From assembly GCA_050701115.1 (NCBI GenBank), contig JBOHER010000344.1:1-14880 (forward strand): a stretch of DNA of 14,880 nucleotides, written 5' to 3'. Positions 1-5,775 of this stretch are shown piece by piece. Every line of letters starts with the position of its first letter. Position 1 is the first letter of the stretch. Source of the stretch: JBOHER01 sp050701115. Its GTDB lineage: Bacteria; Actinomycetota; Actinomycetes; Mycobacteriales; Pseudonocardiaceae. The notes below the pieces were generated by a model, which saw only the letters and a program-made list of their open reading frames with translations, searched no databases and was not told the DNA's origin. A program made the position numbers and the translations under genes.

Positions 1-1487
1 CGGCAGACCTACCGGGGGCGTTCGCGTGGAGCGTCGACGCAGCCGAGGAAGCGTCGTCGATCGCGGCGCCCGACGACGCCCTCGCCCATTGGGAACGGGT
101 TATCGAGCTGTGGCCGTATGCCACCTACGGCGACCGGGTCAGAGCGGGCAGCCTGAGCGAAGTCGCGCGCAGGGCGTCGGACGCGGCCAACCATTCGGGT
201 GCGATGAACCGGGCCGCCGAGCTGGCGCGGCTTGCCATCGAGTCAGCCCAGACCCAGCGCGAGCGCGCCCAGGCCGGGCTTACCCTCGCTCCGCTGCTGA
301 CGCCACTGGTGACCGGGGACACCACCGAAGAGATCGCGGTGGCAACGACCGCGATCGCCGAAGCAGGCGACGATCGTGAGCTGGTGGCCCGTGGCCGGTT
401 CATCCTTGCCCGCGCGCACCTGCTGGCCGGGCGATTCGGCGACGCGATTCCGCTCGCTGACAAGGTTGCGGCAGACGGTCGCAGGCTCGGCCTCGACGAC
501 CTCGCGCTCGGGGCAAGGGCAACGGCGTTCCTGGCGAGGTGCCAGCTCGGTGACGGCGATCCCGCGGAGGAGGTGGCGTTGGCAGAGGCCGCGACGGCCA
601 GCGACGACATCGAGACCGGGCTGTGGGTGCTGACCAGGCTGGCCGACTGGTGGTGGCCGACCGACACGGTCAAAGGGGAGCGCTCCGCGCTGGCCGCCTA
701 CGACTACGCGGTTGACCACGGTGTCCGCACCAGCATCCGGGGGGTGTGGGCGCGGGAGACGCTCGTGCTGTGCCGGTGGCAGGGCGGGAACTGGGACGGC
801 ATCGAAGAGCTCGCCAACGCCGAACCCCTCGCCATCAACGACGCGACGGCGGGCACTGTCGCGCTGGAGTCCCGGGTCGATATCGCGCGGGGCCGCCTCG
901 ACCTCGCCCGGCGCAGGCTGGAGCTCGCGATCAAGGTGACCACGGATGCGCTCGGCCGGGCCTTCATCGCGGTGGCGATGGTCGAGGCCAGCCTCGCGCA
1001 AGGGGATCCGGCAGCTGCTGTCGCTGTCTGCGTGGAGAACCTCGCCGACCTTCCGCCGCAGTCCGGCTTCGCCGACTTCGAGTCCTTACTGGTCGCCAGG
1101 GGGCTTGGTGCCCTCGCCGACGCCCGCGACGCGGGCATCGACATCGCTGACCCGGCTGCGCTGCTGGCCGTCGCTGACCGGGTCGAACAGCGCGCCAGTG
1201 CGACACCGGATCCCAGGCTGACCGAGAATCCGTTGTCGCTGCTGCGCGCGCACCGCGGCAGGCTCGACGGCGGCGACCCCACGCTGTGGGAGGTGGCCAT
1301 CGACCAGCGTGCCGAGCTGCCGTACGAGATGGCGGAGTGCCGCTTCTACCTTGCCAAGGCGCTGCTGGCGGCCAGGGACCCGGACGGCGCGTCCCGGCAG
1401 CTGCGTGCCGCCGCCGAGACCTGCCGCGAGCTTGGGGCGGTCGGGCTGCTCGGGCGCATCGATGCGCTGGCCGCCGAGCGAGGGTGA
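1..1487 (+). CDS. C-terminal part of a large TPR/ATPase-type regulator (LAL-like), 5' end outside window
   Basis: The frame is open from the first bases and runs 494 codons to a TGA at 1485-1487, so the gene starts upstream of the window. The visible protein is alanine/leucine-rich and built of helical TPR-like repeats. Its beginning (LPGAFAWSVDAAEEA, then ALAHWERVIELWP) matches the segment just after the AAA ATPase domain in actinobacterial LuxR-family (LAL/MalT-like) or AfsR-like regulators, and its end (AAETCRELGAVGLLGRIDALA) matches the last TPR. In LAL proteins a LuxR helix-turn-helix follows this point; here the protein stops instead, 16 bp before the end of the convergent gene. The DNA-binding or other output domain may lie at the unseen N-terminus, or the gene may be truncated. 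A rare in-frame TTA leucine codon lies at 1086-1088. Family assignment is from repeat pattern only. Confidence 0.75.
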   Translation, partial: ADLPGAFAWSVDAAEEASSIAAPDDALAHWERVIELWPYATYGDRVRAGSLSEVARRASDAANHSGAMNRAAELARLAIESAQTQRERAQAGLTLAPLLTPLVTGDTTEEIAVATTAIAEAGDDRELVARGRFILARAHLLAGRFGDAIPLADKVAADGRRLGLDDLALGARATAFLARCQLGDGDPAEEVALAEAATASDDIETGLWVLTRLADWWWPTDTVKGERSALAAYDYAVDHGVRTSIRGVWARETLVLCRWQGGNWDGIEELANAEPLAINDATAGTVALESRVDIARGRLDLARRRLELAIKVTTDALGRAFIAVAMVEASLAQGDPAAAVAVCVENLADLPPQSGFADFESLLVARGLGALADARDAGIDIADPAALLAVADRVEQRASATPDPRLTENPLSLLRAHRGRLDGGDPTLWEVAIDQRAELPYEMAECRFYLAKALLAARDPDGASRQLRAAAETCRELGAVGLLGRIDALAAERG

Positions 1488-1503
1488 GGAAGATGTCCGA
1501 GAA

Positions 1504-1737
1504 TCAGGGGCGGGTAAGGGTCCGCTGGTTGGCGGTCAGCTCGGCGGCGCGCCGACGGGCGCGTGCGGCCAGCTGGTGTGCGTGGTTGGCGTCGGGGCCA
1601 CCAGCTGCGGCGATGTGCTCCAACATCGCGGCTCGGCGTTCCTGCCAATCGGCGACCGAGTCGGCCGACGCGTTGATACCGGGGCGCGTCAGCGCAAGCG
1701 CGGTCATCTCCTGCAGCACCGTGAGCGCGGCGATCAC
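1504..1737 (-). CDS. Small hypothetical protein, translationally coupled to membrane protein
   Basis: I do not recognise this 77-residue protein. It starts at a GTG (1735-1737) whose bases overlap the TGA of the upstream membrane-protein gene (GTGA overlap), with a GGAGG six bases upstream of the GTG. Translation is therefore probably coupled. The protein is alpha-helical looking, with a middle section SVADWQERRAAMLEHIAA and an Arg/Ala-rich C-terminal part (HQLAARARRRAAELTA). It has no signal peptide, membrane segment or cysteine. A much longer open frame continues upstream in the same phase, but it overlaps the membrane protein throughout and lacks protein-like composition, so the GTG start is preferred. 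Being in the operon suggests a cytoplasmic partner or modulator of the membrane protein; that is inference. Confidence 0.65.
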   Translation of the reverse strand: MIAALTVLQEMTALALTRPGINASADSVADWQERRAAMLEHIAAAGGPDANHAHQLAARARRRAAELTANQRTLTRP

Positions 1738-2426
1738 GCCGCACCTCCGATGACGTGGGTGGACTGCGGCTCTCGCCGCGTGACGAGGGACAGGGCGCAG
1801 CCGGTGAACCCGATGGCCAGCAGCACCCACGCGGCGGTGAGGCCGATCGCCCAACCGGAGAACCACGACGCCGGGATGGCCAGCGGCGCCACGATGAGGG
1901 CGACCCCGGCCCATATCGGGGCTGACCTGCCGCGCAGGATCGCGATGCCGAGCACGATGAGACCGATCAACCCAGCCAGCCAGGTGAACCCGAGGATCCT
2001 CGACGGGAGGGTGTCGGCCGAGGCCATGAGCGCGGTGATGGTCGCGGCGTCGAGGCCGTTGTCGAGCGCGACGTAGGCCAGGTCGTTGGAGTCCAGGCCG
2101 ACCGGGATCGCCAGCCCGAACGCGAGGACCATGCCGATCAGGCCGAGGCTCGAGGATTGGGAGCGGGCAACTCGGGCGACCGCGAGGAGGGCGGGGACCC
2201 ACAGCAAGGTAGCGATCGGGTACAGCCAGCTCGGCGCGGTGTAGGCGTCGAGGTTGTCGGCGAACTGCTGGACAAATTCGCGGCCTTCGGCCCCCACCTC
2301 GACCGGGTGGAGCGCGCCCGCGGTGGCGAACAACACCGGGGCGAGGACAGCGCACGCGGCCATCGCGTAGCGCGCGGGCATCGGAAGCTGGAGCTGGGGA
2401 CTGGTCTGCGGGGTTGTCGTTGCCAT
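1734..2426 (-). CDS. Six-helix integral membrane protein, DUF4386-like
   Basis: The protein has 230 residues. The ATG at 2424-2426 is chosen because a GGAAGG lies eight bases upstream; a longer start 18 codons earlier has no ribosome site and would run into the promoter element. Hydrophobic segments are visible at about residues 19-39, 67-87, 93-111, 145-165, 169-187 and 193-215, with a conserved-looking loop HPVEVGAEGREFVQQFADN between the first two. The pattern resembles actinobacterial DUF4386-type membrane proteins of unknown function. There is no obvious catalytic or transport motif. The gene has its own promoter element, shared with the LuxR-type gene upstream, and overlaps the small downstream gene by four bases. 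A role in signalling or envelope stress is possible but not shown by the sequence. Confidence 0.75.
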   Translation of the reverse strand: MATTTPQTSPQLQLPMPARYAMAACAVLAPVLFATAGALHPVEVGAEGREFVQQFADNLDAYTAPSWLYPIATLLWVPALLAVARVARSQSSSLGLIGMVLAFGLAIPVGLDSNDLAYVALDNGLDAATITALMASADTLPSRILGFTWLAGLIGLIVLGIAILRGRSAPIWAGVALIVAPLAIPASWFSGWAIGLTAAWVLLAIGFTGCALSLVTRREPQSTHVIGGAA

Positions 2427-2473
2427 GGTGGATGCCTTCCGGGTTGTCGACTGATGGCAAGGCTCACACCGCC

Positions 2474-2508
2474 GGGTCAAGGCCCAGTCATGGTCGGGTA
2501 AAGGTGCT
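2474..2508 (-). promoter_or_regulatory. 35-bp shared promoter/operator element, copy A (membrane-protein gene)
   Basis: On the minus strand this element reads CCTTTACCC, 13 bases, CCTTGACCC, so two near-identical 9-mers start 22 bp apart (two helical turns). It ends 47 bp before the ATG at 2426. It matches copy B at 2917-2951 at 30 of 35 positions. The inner 9-mer contains TTGACC, a plausible -35 hexamer. No convincing -10 is seen. Confidence 0.6.
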
Positions 2509-2512
2509 CCAG

Positions 2513-2536
2513 CCCACCGGACACCAGCCCGGTGGG
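2513..2536 (-). terminator. GC-rich hairpin after the LuxR-type gene
   Basis: CCCACCGG (2513-2520) and CCGGTGGG (2529-2536) form a perfect 8-bp stem with an 8-nt loop, starting four bases after the stop codon of the minus-strand LuxR-type gene. There is no T-tract, as is common in actinobacterial terminators. Its place between that stop and promoter copy A supports separate transcription of the two genes. Confidence 0.55.
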
Positions 2537-2540
2537 GACG

Positions 2541-2870
2541 TCAACTGGCCTTCCCCGGCACCAGCGAGAAAGGCCTGGCACTGCGCACGGGTGGGGGTGC
2601 AGCAGCCCGATCCGGCTCGGGCCGGGCGTCGCGCAACCAGGCGAGCGCGGCGCGGACGCGGCGGTTCTGCTCCGGGCTCGGCAGCAGGCCGAGCTTGACG
2701 AAGATGGCGGCCAGATGCGAGTCCACTGTGCGCTCCGACACCACGAGCCGGCTTGCGATGGCCGCGTTGCTGAACCCCTGGGCCAGCAGGCCGAGCACCT
2801 CGCGCTCGCGAGTGCTCAGCGAACTGAGCCCGTAGCGCCCCATTGCCCGACATGGTATTCGCACCCTCAT
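2541..2870 (-). CDS. Stand-alone LuxR/NarL-type helix-turn-helix protein
   Basis: The protein has 109 residues and is almost only a DNA-binding domain. Residues 18-61 (LSTREREVLGLLAQGFSN, then AAIASRLVVSERTVDSHLAAIFVKL) are a canonical LuxR C-terminal HTH. The following SPEQNRRVRAALAWLR is the tail typical of NarL-family response regulators. A full response regulator has a receiver domain of about 120 residues before the HTH; here only about 17 residues precede it, so phosphorylation control is absent. The ATG at 2870 has GAGAGGA eight bases upstream and a dedicated promoter element (2917-2951), which argues for a functional short gene rather than a broken end. The tail after residue 81 is proline/alanine-rich and disordered-looking. 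It probably regulates itself and the membrane-protein operon, which carries the same element. Confidence 0.85.
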   Translation of the reverse strand: MRVRIPCRAMGRYGLSSLSTREREVLGLLAQGFSNAAIASRLVVSERTVDSHLAAIFVKLGLLPSPEQNRRVRAALAWLRDARPEPDRAAAPPPVRSARPFSLVPGKAS

Positions 2871-2916
2871 GGTCGTCGTCCTCTCGTGCGTGCCCGCTTG
2901 AGATGGTCGAGGGGAC

Positions 2917-2951
2917 GGGTCAAGGTCCAGTCAGGATTGGGTAAAGGCGCT
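2917..2951 (-). promoter_or_regulatory. 35-bp shared promoter/operator element, copy B (LuxR-type gene)
   Basis: This has the same architecture as copy A: CCTTTACCC and CCTTGACCC on the minus strand, 22 bp start to start, ending 46 bp upstream of the ATG at 2870. The near-identical offset to the start codon in both copies (46 and 47 bp) indicates a functional promoter or operator. Confidence 0.6.
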
Positions 2952-3087
2952 GGCCGCGTGGCGGCGCGCGGCGGAAGCGGGCGCCGTCAGCCGCTACCCC
3001 CGACTGCTACCCAGTCCGTCCGGCTACGTCCGACTTCTGCGCCATGGCGGAAAGCTGATCGGTTGACGAGCGCGCCAGGATCAGAGG

Positions 3088-3957
3088 ATGGATGCGAGTC
3101 GTGACATGCGTTCGGTGCCGGCCCAGCCGCTGACGACGTCGTTCACCCAGCTGGTCGGATGCCGGCAGCCGATCCAGCTCGCGGTCATGGGCGGGGGCGC
3201 AGGCACTCCTGGCTTGGCTGTCGCAGTGAGTGAGGCCGGCGGGCTTGGCATGCTTTCCTCGTCGTTTCCGCAACCTGTGAGCGAGCAGCTCGCTTGGGCG
3301 CGTGAGCGGACGGACCAGCCGCTTGGCGTGGGTTTTTTCGGCTTCGACCTGCCCGCCAAGGTCGCGGAGTTGGAGTTGGCCGCGGTCGACGCCGGGTGCG
3401 ACGCTGTTGTTGCTCAAGGCGTCGAGGCCGGCGGGCACGTGCGCGGCACAACGCCGCTGATCGACCTTCTCGACCAGGTCATGCCGGTACTCGGAGTGCC
3501 GGTCGTCGCGGCGGGCGGAATCGCCAGCGGCAGGGCGATGGCGATGGCGCTCAGGGCGGGCGCTTCGGCTGTGCGGGTGGGGACGCGGTTCCTGGCGACA
3601 CCCGAATCGGGTGCCCATCCGGACTACGTGGCGGCGCTGCTCACCGCGGCCGCCGAGCAGACGATGCGCACGACCGCGTTCGGCAGAGGCTGGCCGGACG
3701 CGCCCCATCGGGTCCTTCGAGCCGCATATGACGCGGCCGCCGCATTGACCACCGAAGTCGTCGGATGTGCGCGCTTCGGTGACAAGCGCTGGGACGTCGC
3801 GCGCTGGTCCGCCCAGCCGCCTACAACGTTCATGACAGGCGACATCGCAGCCATGGCGATGTACTGCGGGATGGGCGTCGCGGACGTCACGGACATCTGT
3901 CCAGCATCGGAGATCGTTGACCGCATGGCGGCGGAGGCCTCGATGTTGCTGTCATGA
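3088..3957 (+). CDS. Nitronate monooxygenase family flavoprotein with probable internal deletion
   Basis: This is an FMN-dependent TIM-barrel enzyme of the nitronate monooxygenase/2-nitropropane dioxygenase family, which oxidises alkyl nitronates. Seen here: the N-terminal glycine-rich loop and AVSEAGGLGML (residues 45-55), the active-site segment VVAQGVEAGGHVRG with His117, and the FMN-phosphate motifs AAGGIASG (141-148) and GTRFLATPES (165-174). The protein has 289 residues; family members are usually about 320-360. Residue 99 of the N-terminal part (FDLPAKVAELELAA) is joined directly to VDAGCDAVVAQ, skipping the strand-helix unit that normally carries a VxxFFxG-type motif and a GxxxxxQVGS-like turn. 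About 45 residues seem lost in frame. The ATG at 3088 has only a weak CAGAGG; Met7 at 3106 is an alternative. Activity is doubtful because one beta-alpha unit of the barrel is missing. Confidence 0.85.
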   Translation: MDASRDMRSVPAQPLTTSFTQLVGCRQPIQLAVMGGGAGTPGLAVAVSEAGGLGMLSSSFPQPVSEQLAWARERTDQPLGVGFFGFDLPAKVAELELAAVDAGCDAVVAQGVEAGGHVRGTTPLIDLLDQVMPVLGVPVVAAGGIASGRAMAMALRAGASAVRVGTRFLATPESGAHPDYVAALLTAAAEQTMRTTAFGRGWPDAPHRVLRAAYDAAAALTTEVVGCARFGDKRWDVARWSAQPPTTFMTGDIAAMAMYCGMGVADVTDICPASEIVDRMAAEASMLLS

Positions 3958-4031
3958 TCGGTTGACGCCCCGCCGGATCCGGAGGGTGTCGCTTCCGTCG
4001 AGGTACTCACGCCTGGCCGACCGTGGCTATC

Positions 4032-4069
4032 ACCGAGCGCGGGCCGGACACGCGGTGGCCGCGCTCGGT
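4032..4069. terminator. 11-bp perfect inverted repeat, possible terminator or rearrangement scar
   Basis: ACCGAGCGCGG (4032-4042) and CCGCGCTCGGT (4059-4069) are perfect complements around a 16-nt loop, 75 bp after the nitronate monooxygenase stop. It could end that transcript. It also sits exactly where the methyltransferase pseudogene loses homology, so it may instead be a fold-back scar. Confidence 0.4.
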
Positions 4070-4187
4070 CAACGCCAAGGTGTGTCTGCCGCTGCCGCAG
4101 GGCACTTCAAGGATCCGGGATCCTGGCGCCAGGTTTAGGTTGCGTTCGATGAACGACATCGGCGATGGTGGCTTCCACCGGTACGAG

Positions 4188-4369
4188 ACGGCGCCAGAAT
4201 TCGTTGGGCAGTGCAGTGCGTCTCATTCAAAACTCGCGCTATTCACGCGGTGGGTGGTTGCGAACGGTGCTGCTACCCGCCCCGACCGCTCGCCCTGGCC
4301 CGGCGGGCCCTGGAGGACACCGTCGCTGGGTCGGTTTTGAGTAGCGCTCACGGCGCCAGAATTCGTTGG
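4188..4369. repeat. 20-bp direct repeats flanking a 142-bp insert
   Basis: ACGGCGCCAGAATTCGTTGG occurs exactly at 4188-4207 and 4350-4369. The match stops abruptly on both sides. The 142 bp between (4208-4349) has no gene. Near its ends it carries a short inverted match, TCAAAAC (4227-4233) against GTTTTGA (4334-4340). The structure interrupts a methyltransferase pseudogene. It could be a small insertion with an unusually long target duplication or a local duplication. Confidence 0.65.
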
Positions 4370-4596
4370 AAGAAGTCCGCATACCAATCGGACGAAGGAT
4401 GGTCGGACAACGTAATGCTCCTCAACGGTAGACATCAGCACAAGATCGTGATGTCACCGGGAGCCCAGGAAAAGCAAACGGCGTCAGCGGTGGACTTCGA
4501 CTACGCTCCGGCCCGGCGAGGACTCGGGGTGTGCCCACAGTCCGCCATTCCGAACCGTGAGCGCACCCCGCCGCGCACTGGCAGGAAAGGTGGACG

Positions 4597-5343
4597 TCAG
4601 CCGTGGATGGCGCCGACCTTGATCGCGGTGATCTTCGCGAATTCCGCCCCGCCGTTGAACGTCGCGCAGCTCAACGTGGCCGCACCGGGCGCGGTCAGCG
4701 TCAGCAGGTCCTGTACCGCGACGACGTTCATGAAGGTGCCGACAATGCGTCCACCGATCCTCGTCGAGGACTCCTCCCCGGTGCTGAGCCTGCAGCTCGC
4801 GTTCTGGTTGTCCATGTCATTGTTTCTCAGCTGTGCTTTGCCGAACAGGGCGTACACACCCGCGGGCAGCCGTACCACTGCCACCTTGGTCTGCACGTGT
4901 CCGCTGAGGACTGCGCCGCCACGCCCGATATAGGCATCCGACGGGCCTGCGGGCCCGGGGTCGCCGCGGTCGCCCTTCTGCCCATGCTCGCCCGGCGCTC
5001 CCTGATCACCCTTGGGACCAGGCTCACCCTGCTCGCCCTGCTCGCCCTGCTCGCCCTGCGGGCCCTGCTCGCCCTGCTCGCCCTGCGGGCCCTGCTCGCC
5101 CTGCTCGCCCTGCGGGCCCTGCTCGCCCTGCGGGCCCTGCGGGCCGGTGTGGTTCCAGATGAGCGCTTGCTCGCCCTCCCTGCACACGGTGCCCTGCTCG
5201 ACGGCTCGCAGCGCGCCGTTCGTGGTGTTGTAGCAGGCGTGGATCACGCCGTCGCTGCTGGGAATCGCGGCGTAGGCGATCCCGCTTGTGAGTCCGATCG
5301 CGGCAATCGCGGTTGCCGCAATGACCGCACGGGTTCTGTTCAT
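4597..5343 (-). CDS. Secreted collagen-like protein
   Basis: The protein has 248 residues from the ATG at 5341-5343, which has GGAG five bases upstream. Residues 1-25 are a Sec signal peptide (NRTRAV, a hydrophobic Ala/Ile core, then AYA before the mature AIPSSDG). Residues 26-66 form the short Cys-containing N-domain common in actinobacteria (GVIHACYNTTNGALR ... ALIWN) with Cys37 and Cys54. Residues 67-135 are 23 uninterrupted Gly-X-Y triplets, mostly GEQ and GPQ, with GPK, GDQ, GDR and GDP towards the end. Residues 136-248 form a globular domain with two cysteines (CRLSTG and LSCATFNGG) that resembles TNF/C1q-like heads attached to bacterial collagens, though I cannot confirm the fold. It is probably exported and trimeric at the cell surface, with a role in adhesion or matrix. 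The gene is monocistronic. Confidence 0.88.
   Translation of the reverse strand: MNRTRAVIAATAIAAIGLTSGIAYAAIPSSDGVIHACYNTTNGALRAVEQGTVCREGEQALIWNHTGPQGPQGEQGPQGEQGEQGPQGEQGEQGPQGEQGEQGEQGEPGPKGDQGAPGEHGQKGDRGDPGPAGPSDAYIGRGGAVLSGHVQTKVAVVRLPAGVYALFGKAQLRNNDMDNQNASCRLSTGEESSTRIGGRIVGTFMNVVAVQDLLTLTAPGAATLSCATFNGGAEFAKITAIKVGAIHG
5030..5146 (-). repeat. Tandem 9/27-bp repeats encoding Gly-Glu-Gln / Gly-Pro-Gln triplets
   Basis: On the + strand, CTGCTCGCC and CTGCGGGCC 9-mers alternate, forming a 27-bp higher-order unit (two of the first, one of the second) repeated about three times, with flanking partial units. Near-identity at synonymous positions points to recent expansion by slippage or recombination, so copy number may vary between strains. 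Confidence 0.85.
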
Positions 5344-5388
5344 GATTGCTCCACAAGGTTGTTGGTTTCCAGGTGACGAGTGCGAGCG

Positions 5389-5406
5389 GCGCCGCATCGG
5401 CGGCGC
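5389..5406. promoter_or_regulatory. Stem-loop upstream of the collagen-like gene
   Basis: GCGCCGC (5389-5395) and GCGGCGC (5400-5406) form a perfect 7-bp all-GC stem with the tetraloop ATCG, 45 bp upstream of the collagen-like start codon. It could lie in the 5' leader. Function is unknown. Confidence 0.35.
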
Positions 5407-5458
5407 AGCATGTACGGGACGTCAAACGCAAGGATCTGCCGGCGGTTGGAGAAGCTCA

Positions 5459-5476
5459 CGCGTAGGCGGCTACGCG
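5459..5476. terminator. Stem-loop in the 5344-5634 intergenic region
   Basis: CGCGTAG (5459-5465) and CTACGCG (5470-5476) form a perfect 7-bp stem with a GCGG loop, followed on + by GATTT. No gene ends nearby on either strand, so it may be a remnant terminator or an insulator between the divergent genes. Apart from this and the hairpin at 5389-5406, I see nothing gene-like in 5344-5634. Confidence 0.3.
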
Positions 5477-5634
5477 GATTTCCGGTCGGACATACGCGCG
5501 AACGCTAAGCGAGTTCGCTGATCAGCTGGCCAGGCTTCCCTTGTGGACAGATGGGTGTGCGACACGAATGTCAGGGTTGATGCTGGTCGTGGGGAAGTCT
5601 GGTTGTGGATCAAATAACCAGACAGGAGTTGGTC

Positions 5635-5775
5635 ATGACCGATCCGTCGCTTGGTGAGCTGGAAGAGCAGCGGGCACGGCTGTACGCCCGGTTGACCGGT
5701 ACCGGTGACTTTTGCCGCGGCAGCGTGAGTGAGAACTATCGCCGCTGTGGTAAGCCGAACTGCGCGTGCGCGCAC
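5635..5775 (+). pseudogene. N-terminal fragment of IS-associated DUF6788-like ORF
   Basis: The ATG at 5635 has CAGGAG six bases upstream and begins MTDPSLGELEEQRARLYARL, followed by GDFCRGSVSENYRRCGKPNCACAH. The RxGSxSxxYRRCGKPNCxCAxP pattern with its CGKPNCAC knuckle is the start of DUF6788-type small proteins encoded beside transposases in actinobacterial insertion sequences. Family members continue with a histidine/proline-rich stretch (roughly HPGHGP); here the family sequence stops after CAH and the frame runs on without resemblance to a stop at 6031-6033. No transposase follows. The fragment is best read as the left end of an insertion element whose remainder is deleted. The DUF name is from memory of the motif. 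Confidence 0.6.

Larger units (their letters stand above)
4007..4410 (-). pseudogene. Remnant of class I SAM-dependent methyltransferase
   Basis: On the minus strand, a TTG at 4408-4410 with GAGGAG seven bases upstream begins SDHPSSDWYADFF, the usual opening of a methyltransferase family. The frame then breaks at a 20-bp sequence (4350-4369) that recurs at 4188-4207. After the second copy the family sequence resumes as LPNEFWRRLVPVEATIADV, shifts frame near 4155, and continues as FIERNLNLAPGS then RILEVPCGSGRHTLALTERGHRVSG, which contains SAM-binding motif I (EVPCGSGRH). Homology ends near 4045 and a stop follows at 4007-4009. So the N-terminal third is present with an insertion and a frameshift, and the C-terminal two thirds are gone. 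The frame assignments were read by hand; family resemblance is clear at motif I. Confidence 0.7.

Noticed and set aside
1504..2460. 318-residue minus-strand open frame
   Set aside because: All but the last 77 codons overlap the membrane-protein gene in another frame and are Arg/Pro/Gly-rich, as expected for a GC-rich shadow. Only the part from the GTG at 1737 is kept.
1380..2870. The truncated TPR regulator and the minus-strand LuxR HTH as two halves of one gene split by an inversion
   Set aside because: The HTH has its own ribosome site, promoter copy and hairpin terminator, and its tail is of NarL response-regulator type rather than LAL type.
4112..4126. Palindrome AGGATCCGGGATCCT as an operator
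   Set aside because: It coincides with the GSRIL codons of the methyltransferase remnant (motif I region), which explains it as coding sequence.
4211..4933. 240-residue plus-strand open frame
   Set aside because: It spans the pseudogene insert and then runs antisense to the collagen-like gene; it has no family features.
5030..5146. CRISPR-like tandem repeats
   Set aside because: Units are 9 bp without unique spacers and encode Gly-X-Y triplets.
4603..5376. Plus-strand Leu/Ala repeat protein
   Set aside because: It is the antisense shadow of the collagen repeats; the minus-strand frame has a signal peptide, a ribosome site and a known domain order.
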